Source: Strongylocentrotus droebachiensis
Lineage: Eukaryota; Echinodermata; Echinoidea; Camarodonta; Strongylocentrotidae
NCBI GenBank assembly: GCA_035222895.1
Contig: JAVYIG010000888.1
Coordinates: forward strand, 186,001 to 250,000
Length of the DNA stretch: 64,000 nt
Direction of reading: 5' to 3'
Of the stretch, positions 53,225 through 64,000 are shown one piece after another. Every line of letters starts with the position of its first letter. Position 1 is the first letter of the stretch. The notes beneath the pieces are model-generated. The model saw nothing but the letters and a program-made list of their open reading frames with translations. It did not search any database and was not told the DNA's origin. The translations under genes and the position numbers were made by a program.

Positions 53225-56200
53225 ATAACCCCTATCTTTGTTATGATATGGCTATGTGTGAAATGCATAGTACATGTAGGCTATTATAAAGAGAAACTAT
53301 TCAAAATTGTTCAATATGTTTGCCCTGAAATTTAGCAATTTTTTGCTTGTTTGTTTTTGTGAGAACTGCTGATAAGAAACTCATAGATTATATCGTAGGA
53401 CTTTTGTTATAATATAATACTATATGTGGCCAATATCAGTGTTCAAGAAAAAGGCAATGCAATTTTTCCACCAACAAGTTTTAAATATTATTAAATATCC
53501 CGTATCTGCCAAATTCCAGCAAAGAAACGACAATGTATTCCATTTATACATTTTGTGGTAATGATATATCATGGTGCTATGGATGTAATGTTTCTTCTAA
53601 AATGTTGAATAAATGAAATGTCATTATAAAATATAAATGTATATGCTTAGAAATAATTAAAACATCTCTATATGTGTGGATTACATTGTCTAAGAGGGTA
53701 AGCAAAATATTCTGTATAGATGTGTACACTATGAGGTGTATTGATATGAAAATCTTTACGTTTTTGCAGGTAAACCAAAAAAGATCTTGTTCATTAGTAC
53801 TCTGCCTGTGTTACTTAAATGTACAAATTATAAAGTAAGAAGTCATATTAAATGTTGCTTTCCTTAAAAGAGTTTGATTTATAGAGGAAATCTAATTTCC
53901 TTGTACATATCACTGTATCATAAAAGTATAAAGCTTTGTCTGTTTTGTTTATAAGTAAGAGGTCTGTATCAGACATTACAATGTTATTTATGTTTGATGT
54001 GATAAGATAGATCTATAAGTTTTTTCTAAAATTTTGCTTTAGTTTCTCATGTTGTGAAAAACAAGAGAATCGTTATTTTTGCTTATAAATTTGTTGGTTT
54101 ATCATTGACTTAATTTTGATACTGCATGACATCTTTGAAGAAAGAAAGGTAATGACTGCATGCTTGCTTTTTCAAAGTGGAAACAAAAATAGTTTGCATT
54201 GAATTCACCATTAATAGACAGAGAAAGTTATATGATTTGTCCACTTATGATATGCATGTATGACAATGCTTGTATTATGAAAATGGAGAAAATTAGCAGG
54301 AAGTATGAGCCATTTCTTAAGTCTGATAGAACTGCGCTATAATGACAAATGATCTCAACTTTCTTTGTAAAAATATGACTAATTTGATATTTGTGTTCTG
54401 CCACTGCTGCTAGGTTCATTAAACATCCAAATGCTACAGCTCTAAAAATCCACAGAAAAGCATGATGTTTACATGCCATCCTGCAACTCTTTTTAGTTTG
54501 AGGACAGTAAAGTTCTTAATTCTAGTTAAGACTATAAATTGTCACTTTCAAGGACAGTGATATTCTAAATATAGGATACAGAAAATCCACAATACAAAAA
54601 CTTGGGGCATTTGGGGGTAACAGATCCAAGATAAATTGTATATCTATGAAACCTTGAAATGACAAAAAGGGTGTGCCTATGTTTAGGAGCTGTTATCCAA
54701 ACTTCCAAAGTAGGGGTTCAGGCAAATTGACCCTCATGTAAAATGCAAAGGGGTGGGGGGGGGGGGGTGCTTCATTGTTCAAACTTGTTTTATCTTCACC
54801 ATTTACAGGGCTTGTAGTATTATTCAGTGCATAATATCTCCCTGGAATCTCAGATAGCAGTAAAGAGTTAGTACGGAGTTCTGTATCGGTCATTTGCTAC
54901 ACTCTCACATTCTGGGCTCCCAGCTATTCAAATTCAAGTTGTAAATACCTGTAAAAGTGAGATTAGGTCTGATATTTATATCCTATAATTTTGTCGACCT
55001 CTAATTCATTTATCACTGAGATGTAGGGAATTGTTGATATGTCATGATCCATTGCTGATTGAGATGCAAAGAAATTAGATACTTATATTTTTGTAAGAAA
55101 AAAATAATGCATGAACAGATATGGTCTTGAACTGCTACTGTGTTTTATTAAATGTACTTCAGGTGTATTCATAACTGATATGTATGTATTGAATTGGAAG
55201 TTATCTTGAGAATAAAATGTATGCAGCAATTGTGCATGAAAACTGAAGCAGCCAGCCGAGATTTGAGTCCATAACTTATTGTGTCACATCAAGCAGTTCC
55301 ACCACTAGACTTTTTGAGGATTTGTTAATGAGGAACGTGTTGATTAAGGATTCTCTAAAATTGGGGAGGGGCACTTTCTGAAAGCAAAATGAAAAATAAA
55401 AGGGGGAAAATGGCACCTTTTTAGGTGACTCTTTGGTCTAAGGTTTCTTTTTTTGTGTGTGTGTGTTTTGGGGGAGGGAGAGACACATTTTTTAAATGTA
55501 ACTAAGGCATATTAAATTTGATTTTAGGGGGCACAAGCTAGTTGTACCCCTCGCCCTGAAACCCACCACTGATGAAAAGAGAAGAAACGGAGATATACAA
55601 TAAAAGAAGGACTATGACGCATGGATAGATTGAAAGAAGGATTGTGCGAAGAGAAAGATTGGTGAATGAATAGATGAGATGATGAATAAAAGGTTTGATA
55701 TATGACCACATGAAAATGAGATGAGCAGATTTGGGTATAATATGAATTTTAAAGTATGTACTCAATCATGCTTTAGAACATAGAAAAGAAGCTCTCGGTT
55801 GCGCCTGATCAATAGATGAATCAATGAATAACTAGTGCTTTGACGAATTTCTAAGTGAAATGGAGGTGAAAGGGTGTATCTTTGTCATTATAATTCCTAT
55901 GCAAATAACCTCTAATGGTTATGCAAACGTTTCAGATAGGTGATTTTTTTTTTCACTAACTGTATACAAAGTGTACAACTAAATACTATATATTCAAACA
56001 TTTGCTAAGGTTGATTATCTGCGAAATTGAAAATGCATGAATGATTCACGGCACTTGCCTAGAATGAATGCCTTTTGTCTTTTAGCAGTCGCTGTGTAAT
56101 GAAAATGCCCTCCCTGTTCCCTGACAAGTAACGCATTCGAAGGCGGACTTGTCTCATAGCCTTGCGTTGGTATAAATGACAACGGAGTAATTGTGTTTTA

Positions 56201-56282
56201 CCATAATGGCAAGAAATTGATCAGTAATGACGCAATAATCAAGTCTAGAATAGATTTGTTGCACATCAAATATTATCAAAGA
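53225..56282. other. Intergenic, no gene seen
   Basis: AT-rich. Contains a G run at 54754-54768. A faint tRNA-like remnant on the minus strand at 55240-55310 (GTCTAGTGGTGGAA, then GGACTCAAATCTC) may be an old SINE. Confidence 0.45.
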
Positions 56283-58390
56283 AAGTTTCTTAAGGAGTTG
56301 CAGTTTCAAAAGAAAAGTCTCCTCAAAGAGTTTTCAATCTTCAATGATCATAATTAACTTCTTGAAACTTTGTATTAACTTTCTAATATCTAACTTTCCA
56401 AAACTCATTTGATCCATCCCACCCACCAATGGCACTCTTTCCCGGGTAATATAGTATTGATAGGATCTATTCGTTGCAGGTACTAAAAGATAGTACCCCT
56501 CAGAAACGTTTGCACATACGTCAGCAGATATTTGAATATTTTAATTAAAATAACAAACAAATAGGTATAAGGTTTGTTATTTTAATTAAAATATTCAAAC
56601 ATCTGCTGACGTATGTGCAAACGTTTATGAGGGGTACTATCTTTTAGTACCTGCAACAAAAAGATGCTATCAATACTATATTACCCGGGAAAGAGTGCCA
56701 TTGGTGGGTGGGATGGCAACTGCTTGATTTTGGAAACTTGTATTTATTTCTAAAAAGCTATACAAAGTTTGTAGAAAGTTAATTATCATAAAGTTTCTTA
56801 AGGAGTTGCAGTTTCAAAAGAAAAGTCTCCTCAAATAGTTTTCAATCTTCAATCATCATAATCAACTTTCTACAATCTTTCTAGAAATGAAAACAAGTTT
56901 CCAAAATCAAGCAGTTGCCATCCCACCCACCAATGGCTCTTTTTTCCGGGTAATATAGTATGGATAGCATCTTTTTGTTGCAGGTACTAAAAGATATTAC
57001 CCCTCAGAAACGTTTGCACATACGTCAGCAGATTTTTGAATATTTTAATTAAAATAACAAACAAATAGGTATAAGGTTTGTTATTTTAATTAAAATATTC
57101 AAACATCTGCTGACGTATGTGCAAACGTTTATGAGGGGTACTATCTTTTAGTACCTGCAACAAAAAGATGCTATCAATACTATATTACCCGGGAAAGAGT
57201 GCCATTGGTGGGTGGGATGGCAACTGCTTGATTTTGGAAACTTGTATTTATTTCTAAAAAGCTATACAAAGTTTGTAGAAAGTTAATTATCATAAAGTTT
57301 CTTAAGGAGTTGCAGTTTCAAAAGAAAAGTCTCCTCAAATAGTTTTCAATCTTCAATCATCATAATCAACTTTCTACAATCTTTCTAGAAATAAAAACAA
57401 GTTTCCAAAATCAAGCAGTTGCCATCCCACCCACCAATGGCTCTTTTTTCCGGGTAATATAGTATGGATAGCATCTTTTTGTTGCAGGTACTAAAAGATA
57501 TTACCCCTCAGAAACGTTTGCACATACGTCAGCAGATTTTTGAATATTTTAATTAAAATAACAAACAAATAGGTATAAGGTTTGTTATTTTAATTAAAAT
57601 ATTCAAACATCTGCTGACGTATGTGCAAACGTTTATGAGGGGTACTATCTTTTAGTACCTGCAACAAAAAGATGCTATCAATACTATATTACCCGGGAAA
57701 GAGTGCCATTGGTGGGTGGGATGGCAACTGCTTGATTTTGGAAACTTGTATTTATTTCTAAAAAGCTATACAAAGTTTGTAGAAAGTTAATTATCATAAA
57801 GTTTCTTAAGGAGTTGCAGTTTCAAAAGAAAAGTCTCCTCAAATAGTTTTCAATCTTCAATCATCATAATCAACTTTCTACAATCTTTCTAGAAATAAAA
57901 ACAAGTTTCCAAAATCAAGCAGTTGCCATCCCACCCACCAATGGCTCTTTTTTCCGGGTAATATAGTATGGATAGCATCTTTTTGTTGCAGGTACTAAAA
58001 GATATTACCCCTCAGAAACGTTTGCACATACGTCAGCAGATTTTTGAATATTTTAATTAAAATAACAAACCTTATACCTGTTTGTTTGTTATTTTAATTA
58101 AAATATTCAAACATCTGCTGACGTATGTGCAAACGTTTCTGAGGGGTAATATCTTCTAGTACCTGCAACAAAAAAATGTTATCAATATTATGTTACCCGG
58201 AAAAGAGTGCCATTGGTGGGTGGGATGGCACTGCAGAGTTTTGGAAAGTTAGATATGACAAACTTCCAACTTTTTAAAGTTGTATTTTTTAGAAAGTTAA
58301 TACAAAGTTTCAAATAGTTAATTATGATCATTAAAGAATTAGAACTCCTTGAGGAGACTTTTCTTTTGATATTGTTCAAAACTGTGATCA
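56283..58390. repeat. Foldback element with 504-bp tandem array of palindromes
   Basis: Units begin (AAGTTTCTTAAGGAGTTGCA) at about 56283, 56791, 57295 and 57799; the last three start 504 bp apart. The 56791 and 57295 units differ at only one base that I could find. Each contains a palindrome with arms of about 85 bp (GCAGGTACTAAAAGATA, CGTTTGCACATACGTCAGCA, ATTTTAATTAAAATAACAAA) around a loop of about 15 bp. The outermost halves (56283-56440 and 58230-58390) are diverged inverted copies of each other, so this is one large foldback whose centre was amplified. In the last unit the loop is in the opposite orientation. Confidence 0.93.
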
Positions 58391-58682
58391 TTGAATGTGA
58401 ATTTCATAACTCGTAGATATCTTATACTCAAGAGATAATTTCTCTTGTTCATAAACATGTATTTGCGTTGATGATTCTCATCTGACGTAGTTAGTCAAAC
58501 TTGCTAGCTCATCAGGATTGGGACTGGACACTTCACTGACATATCACCAGCCGAGGGCCAGACTAAGGGACTTTGGGAGTTACTCAATGCAATGTGCCAT
58601 GAGCTCATACTTTTAAGGTAGTGACTATTTTTTCCATTCCTCATAATATTTAGAACCTTTAATAATATACTATTTAGTTGTA

Positions 58683-58910
58683 TATTTTGTGTACAGTTAC
58701 TAAAAGATTGCTCACCCCTCTAAAAACGGTGGCATATAGATGAACAGATATTTGCATGTTTTATTCAGAATAACAATACCTTTCCACTAGCATGTATTTG
58801 TATTTTAACCAATCATCTACATTACAAGCTATGCAAATGAGGAAGCAATGAATATGCATAGTTGTGCAAGAGGGGTCTGCTTTTTAGTAACTGTAACACA
58901 AAATTGTTAT
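58683..58910. repeat. Diverged relative of the palindromic repeat
   Basis: GTACAGTTACTAAAAGATTG and CTCACCCCTC on the left, GAGGGGTCTGCTTTTTAGTA and ACTGTAAC on the right: the same plan as the array unit (tactaaaaga...acccctc), with an unrelated middle. An older single copy of the family or a related element. Confidence 0.7.
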
Positions 58911-61659
58911 AAATTAATCTAATAAAAAAAACTCGTGGTAATGTAATAAAAGGGCAGGGAAACTCGAGGGATGAAGACAGAAACAAGATGTCAGACAGAG
59001 CATGCAGATGGAGAGCGACAGAGAGAGGGAAATTATGAAGACAGAGACAAACACGTGGAAAGCAAAATGGAAAGAAAGAAAGAAAGAAGAGAGAACTCTG
59101 AAGCGAACCCCCTCAACAATCCTTAGCCCCACGGGTTCATGTCTAAAGCATACACTGGCATTCAAACAAAACACAAGGTGCTAATTTCTGGGAGTGTTTT
59201 ATCTTGGACATCCTGTTTTTGGAGTCCAGGGGGGTCAAATTAGGGAAGGCTAGACCCCTAACGGAGCTACATGTAACAATTATCTATTTCCTTTCTCAGG
59301 GACAGTGTTTTTAAGGACACAACTGCAACTTCTAGTCAAGTTATTGTCATAAAATATGTTTACATCTTCGAGGACAAATTCTATTTCCTGAAAAATATAT
59401 GATGTCATAGTGAAAGAGGGGCTCAGAAATTTAGAACTTGGTATATTGCAATTTAGAAACATAATTGATATGACCCCCCCCCCCTCCCTCTTTCTCTCTC
59501 TCTCTTCCTGTCTGTCTCTCTCCCTCTCTTTCTCTTCCATCTCTCCCAATCCTGCCTCTCTCTTGCGCTCTCTCTCTCTCTCTCTCTTGCTTTGTCTCTG
59601 TCTCTCTCTTCCTGTCCTTCTACTCTCTTCTCTCTACCTGTCCCCCTCTCCCTCTCTCTCTCTCTCTCCATACCCTCTCTATTTCTCCATACATCCCACT
59701 CTTTTTATATACTTATTTCAATCAGTTTTATACCCTCTTTTTTAATAATCAAAACTAATATCACCCCTGCAAACACTGAGATACAATAACTTACCATATT
59801 TAGAGAGGGAATAATGCAATAACAAATTGTTATGAATCAAGTTATTTTTAATGCAAAACAATAATTTAACATCTCAATGATGTTCAGCACACATTGTTTC
59901 AGTTTACTATACAGATTGCCAAATGGTTACATTAAAATCAAGTAAAGTTTTTCTCAACTGCCTCTCCTTCCTGCCCCCCCCCCACCCCCCTCCCCCATAC
60001 AAAAGGATTTTCAACAATTATGTTTAAACAAAAAATTAACTCAAGTGTTTATAGTAACTTTCATACATAATACTACAAAATAGTACACACTGACCAAAAA
60101 CAACAATTACACTATAAACAAAACAATGAAACATATTAAAAACAAATGTTAATAAAATAAATACTCAATAACTTTCTGTCAAAACAATCATGTATGAACA
60201 AAATGAAACTAAAATGAATGTGCAACGCTACTTTTAAGTTTGAAAATGTGGCAAGAGCAAGGTAGGGGAGTTGCATTATCTTACTTTGGCATTGTCATTT
60301 AATAGAGTTTTGTAAAAAGAGGAAAATATAATCAACCAAATGCATGTATGGTATGTTACAGACCAGCAATTAAAGTATGTATTTCTAGTCCAGTTACAAA
60401 ATTCATAATTACTTGTTTGAGAGAAGTTAATTTCCAAAATCATATAAAAACTCTTGCACTGTTCTGGCAATTTTTTTTGGGATAGCCTAATACATGCATA
60501 TAATCTTGATTAAAAAAAAATATTACGGTAGTAGATTATTTATTTTAGGCATTTCATCCTGATGAAGAAACAAAAAACTTCTTTTAGTAAACACAAGATC
60601 AACAAAATCAAACTTAATATAGTCACAAAGCAAAGAGAAAGTGAGGTACTTATAATAAAAATGTTTTTAAAAAGAAAAGGTTCACGTGAACATGTACACA
60701 AAAGCAGACAATGAAGGATTATAACAAGCCAAAATAATAATTGTGTCTGTTCAAAGCTAGAGGGGCGTTAATACATACAACTATCACAAGTAAATCCAGT
60801 GACAATTTCAAAATATTCTGCACTCAAAAAATATCTGCCAATCTTACTAAATGAATCTAGTAATATCGTTAAGAAATTCATGTAAAGTACACATCTTATG
60901 ACGATATAATATTGCTCATGGTCAGTACAATAAAAACAGCAATGGCATCTCAGTACTATAGTGAAGAAGAAAAAAAGACACCAAACAAAATACACATATG
61001 ACATATATAAAACATGAATACAGAACTAAAAAAACAATTGTTATAAGATATAAAAGCATAGGAAAATGTCTTAGATGTGATAAAATACATGATAAAATAG
61101 TTAGTGACACTCATTTAGAAATCAAAGAATTATTTTCTTTCAATCTAAAACATAGTGCTCAATGTCTCAATCCAATCCAATCAATTTTGACTACCATAAT
61201 GTCAAAGTTTTTTTCTTGAATTTGACTTTAGAATTTCAAATCAATACTTCTAAGCAGAAAAAAGACCAGATGATAATAATACATCTATTCTCACGATTGA
61301 ATAACAATCAAAGCTCATGGTGCCAGCATTATTGGAATCCTGCAATAATTTATCACACATCGACATCAATAACCAATATTAAGCTGCAGAGCAAATATCA
61401 TAAATGAATTATGGACAGAGAGCAGCGAAAGAAATAACAGCAAACCCTGGTTTCATCAATAATAATCGCAGCGTCAATAATTGATCCTTTGTCGCCTGTT
61501 TAATTCAGTTGCTAGGTTACATCAATTCGAAATTTTGTGGCTACAGAATTGTTCAATGCACCACATAGAACTCACAACTCAAAATCTCAAAATCTCAAAA
61601 TGAGATATTGCTTTAGCTGATTAGACAAGTATTTCAATCTGCTGTAATATATAGAGTCC
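58911..61659. other. Intergenic with CT-rich tract; no gene seen
   Basis: (CT)n-rich sequence at 59484-59690, a C-rich run at 59972-59995, otherwise A-rich on this strand. The open frames are low-complexity or lack motifs. A half-hairpin (AAAGCTAGAGGGGCGTTAAT) at about 60755 may be an old CCAGAAGGGC-family copy. Confidence 0.5.
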
Positions 61660-61730
61660 ATTCAGAGCAAGAAGGGAATTAGCCCTGTGTTATGATTTAA
61701 AGCCCTTCTGGCTCCAAACACAGACAATTT
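61660..61730. repeat. Short hairpin repeat, CCAGAAGGGC family, copy 3
   Basis: AGAGCAAGAAGGGAATTAG and, about 20 bp on, AAAGCCCTTCTGGCTCC form a foldback with the same core as at 7688 and 17949. Confidence 0.65.
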
Positions 61731-61947
61731 TATTCTAAAAATATATTATTTTTTAAATATTTTATTTTATAATGGCAGGAAGCATACATGAAACAGATTA
61801 CTAAAATATTTAGTACCTGTTGGTAATATTTCTTCTAATTTAAATTCTTATTATCGTTATTTTTTACCCCTTCTACGTCTTCATCCCCTTCCTCTCATCT
61901 TCTTCTTTGCACTGGTTTCTTCTATCAAAACTCTTGCCTATGAGGAC

Positions 61948-62099
61948 CAGGGCCCTGTTTCATAAAACTTGTCATCAATAACAAATGCTACATTTCTATG
62001 ACAAATTTGCTCTCAGCCAATCAAATGTCATGATTTCAGTAGCTTATAACAGACATTGTAACTTGTTACTGATAAAATGTTTTGTGAAACAGGGCCCAG
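61948..62099. mobile_element. Intact MITE, GGGCCCTGTTTCA family
   Basis: Left CAGGGCCCTGTTTCATAAAA and (reverse complement) right CTGGGCCCTGTTTCACAAAA, continuing into ACTTGTCATCAATAACAA / ACATTTTATCAGTAACAA. 152 bp, noncoding. It is the uninterrupted relative of the split copy in BTBD9 intron 7, with a single TTATA at the insertion position. Confidence 0.85.
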
Positions 62100-62895
62100 G
62101 TTGCTCCTGCACTAAATCGTATGATAATGAAAAAATTCAGTGGTTGATGGGTTAAATCCTTCTATTTTCATGTGTATCCTTTATACACTACAAGCAAGTT
62201 ATCCATCCTCAAGGGAATTAACTCTTAAGCTGCCCCCATGCAATTCACCCAGTGCCACAGTGCTAATCCCTATTGTGCCCGCTACTAATCTCCTGTGTGC
62301 AAAGTTAATTTAGGGTTGGTTCAAGTGCGTGTAGTTTAAATTGTTACTATGTTTGATCCACTATAACATCTCATCTGTATATTGTATAAAAACGAATTGT
62401 ATGTTAAAGTTGTAGGAAATTTAACCCTCTTTCTGTTGATACCAATATCATTTCATGAATCTGTAATTTTGGTAAAGTAAATACCGGTAAGCACTATCAG
62501 TGAGTTGTCAAACCAATCCGTTGTCTCATTTCCCGCACACAATCTGAGGGGCCATGATCAAAACTGACAAATTTGATGATAAAATATCGCAATTTTCTCA
62601 GGAAAATCCAATGTAACGGTATATGTGAAGCACACAAAATCAAAACAACAATAAACCCCCTCCACAAATACAGTAAACATTCATGCGTGTACGCAATGCG
62701 CATCGCACAATAGGCATAAACAATTAGCTTGTGTACTTATGCACGAAAATGTGTCCGTGGCACGCGAGCGGATGAGAGTTTATGTGTGCATGGCAAGTCA
62801 ACAGATACCCGATTATGTGTGCGTGGCACGCCAGCGCATGCACAGAACAGTGTTCTTGGCACGATAAGAGTTAACGAAAGACACTCTTTTCTTTG
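62100..62895. other. Intergenic, no gene seen
   Basis: The 62729-62900 part is locally GC-richer, with a loose GTGCGTGGCACG-type repeat (GTGGCACGCGAGCGGATGA, GTGGCACGCCAGCGCATGC), but there is no recognisable product. Confidence 0.45.
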
Positions 62896-62901
62896 GTTGT
62901 C

Positions 62902-63240
62902 ATCAGGCCTGTCATCAGGCCTGTCATCAGGCCTGTCATCAGGCCTATCCTCATCAGCTCAAGTTTGCCAAATAACCTGCTATTTTGACTATCCTGTGTT
63001 CATGAGCCCGCAGTTGCAATTAGAAGGATATTTGGTTGAGAAATATCCCCCAAAATCTTGGTCTTGTTTCCAAAATATCCTGCTATTTGGGAAATAGTAG
63101 GCTAATTTATGCCTGTCCGAGCTAGTTTGTGATGAGTGTATTGGTCTGGTGAAGACGCAATTTTGAGCTTCGGGATAATATCCCGAGTCTTAAAATAGCG
63201 GGTTATTTGGCAAACTCGAGCTGATGAGGACAGACCTGCT
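62902..63240. mobile_element. Inverted-repeat element with 12-bp terminal tandem repeats
   Basis: Left CTCATCAGCTCAAGTTTGCC and AAATAACCTGCTATTTTGAC recur reverse complemented at 63180-63235. The left terminus includes four 12-bp units, CAGGCCTGTCAT (about 62905-62950), of which the right end has one diverged copy (ACAGACCTG). Noncoding. Confidence 0.8.
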
Positions 63241-64000
63241 GTGATTGTCATGTCTTATTGTATAAGTTCTGCTAATTTCATCCCTAGACAGCGATTATTA
63301 AAATCTTAATTCTCTTAACCATCCCATGTCTGGGGCATTACCTGACACAGCCTCCAGAGACTGGTGATCAATTCTTATTGCTTTCTCGGTACACAACTCC
63401 ATATGAAACCACACCTGAAAATTAAGAACCGCTCTCCCTATTCCATTGTATTTTGAGGATATCATATAAGCCCCTTAACCAACTGAGTTAATGTGATTAA
63501 TCTTGAAAATTACTAGATGAACATAATCTGCATGCTTTTCTAGATATAGTCTTTGTCATTTGATTGTTTAATCACAGCCATGTGATAATGGAACTTGCAA
63601 GGCCTTGTTACGCAACTTTTGTGCCGGTTATAGTCAATATTGTAAGTCAAGTCATGTGCCCCTAGAGCTAAGAAGTGGTGGCTCCTTCACTTTTTCTGCA
63701 GGTTATAGGCAATGCTTTAATTAGAGTCAGGTGTTCACACAATAAGCAAGAGATGGCTGTTCAACTTTTGCAAAGGTTATTGACTTATATTTCACCTGGG
63801 AATGTTTTACAGCTCGATTCCAAGTCCCATCGATAAAAAAACAAAACATGTAAGTTCTAAACAATATCAGAGGTGTTGGGATGGAATATGATTGTTTTGC
63901 TCTCAACTTAATTGCAGACTGGCAAGAAATCCAAACAAGTGAATACATATACAATCATTTACATTTAGACATAAATGTATACTTGAACAAATACTAAGAG
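63241..64000. other. Intergenic, no gene seen
   Basis: AT-rich; no open frame with a family motif and no repeat I can name. Confidence 0.5.

Noticed and set aside
56283..58390. CRISPR-like array
   Set aside because: The repeats are 504 bp, palindromic and without short unique spacers, in a eukaryotic genome; a foldback array explains it.
59002..59745. Arg/Glu-rich and Ser/Leu-rich frames on opposite strands
   Set aside because: They derive from GA- and CT-rich simple sequence.

Overview
The window is invertebrate nuclear DNA: AT-rich, intron-rich and packed with short inverted-repeat transposons, tRNA-derived SINEs, LINE 3' ends and simple repeats. The proteins and repeat style fit a marine deuterostome, most likely a sea-urchin-like echinoderm. 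That placement is inference, since no rRNA or mitochondrial marker is present.

Two complete protein-coding genes lie head-to-tail on the + strand. (1) L2HGDH, the mitochondrial FAD-dependent L-2-hydroxyglutarate dehydrogenase, has ten coding exons (5988-17490) that join in frame to 469 codons. (2) BTBD9, a BTB-BACK protein with two F5/8-type C (discoidin-like) domains, has thirteen coding exons (23894-48416) that join in frame to 631 codons. Every junction used has GT at the donor and AG at the acceptor. The two proteins have unrelated roles (mitochondrial metabolite repair; probable cullin-3-linked adaptor), and nothing in the sequence suggests joint regulation.

Layout: 1-5987 is repeat-rich flank (two SINEs, a LINE 3' end, a small transposon with a 9-bp target duplication). 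5988-17490 is L2HGDH. 17491-23893 is the intergenic region with the L2HGDH 3' UTR and BTBD9 leader. 23894-48416 is BTBD9; its seventh intron (37542-43879) is a nest of transposons, one carrying a broken RecQ-like helicase fragment. 48417-50600 is probable BTBD9 3' UTR. 50600-64000 has no gene I can support, but holds a 504-bp tandem array of palindromes (56283-58390) and several foldback elements.

The most unusual themes are: (a) repeated local duplication of exon fragments together with flanking intron, in both genes (L2HGDH exons 4 and 9; BTBD9 exons 4 and 10), leaving decayed pseudo-exons, with L2HGDH exon 9 turned into a minisatellite; (b) a transposon family with TAGCCTTT termini and 9-bp target duplications, represented by a 178-bp element inside a SINE and a 1,460-bp element that carries the helicase piece; (c) a foldback element whose centre has been amplified into a palindromic array, with one unit's loop inverted; (d) transposon ends lying within about 20 bp of splice sites in both genes.
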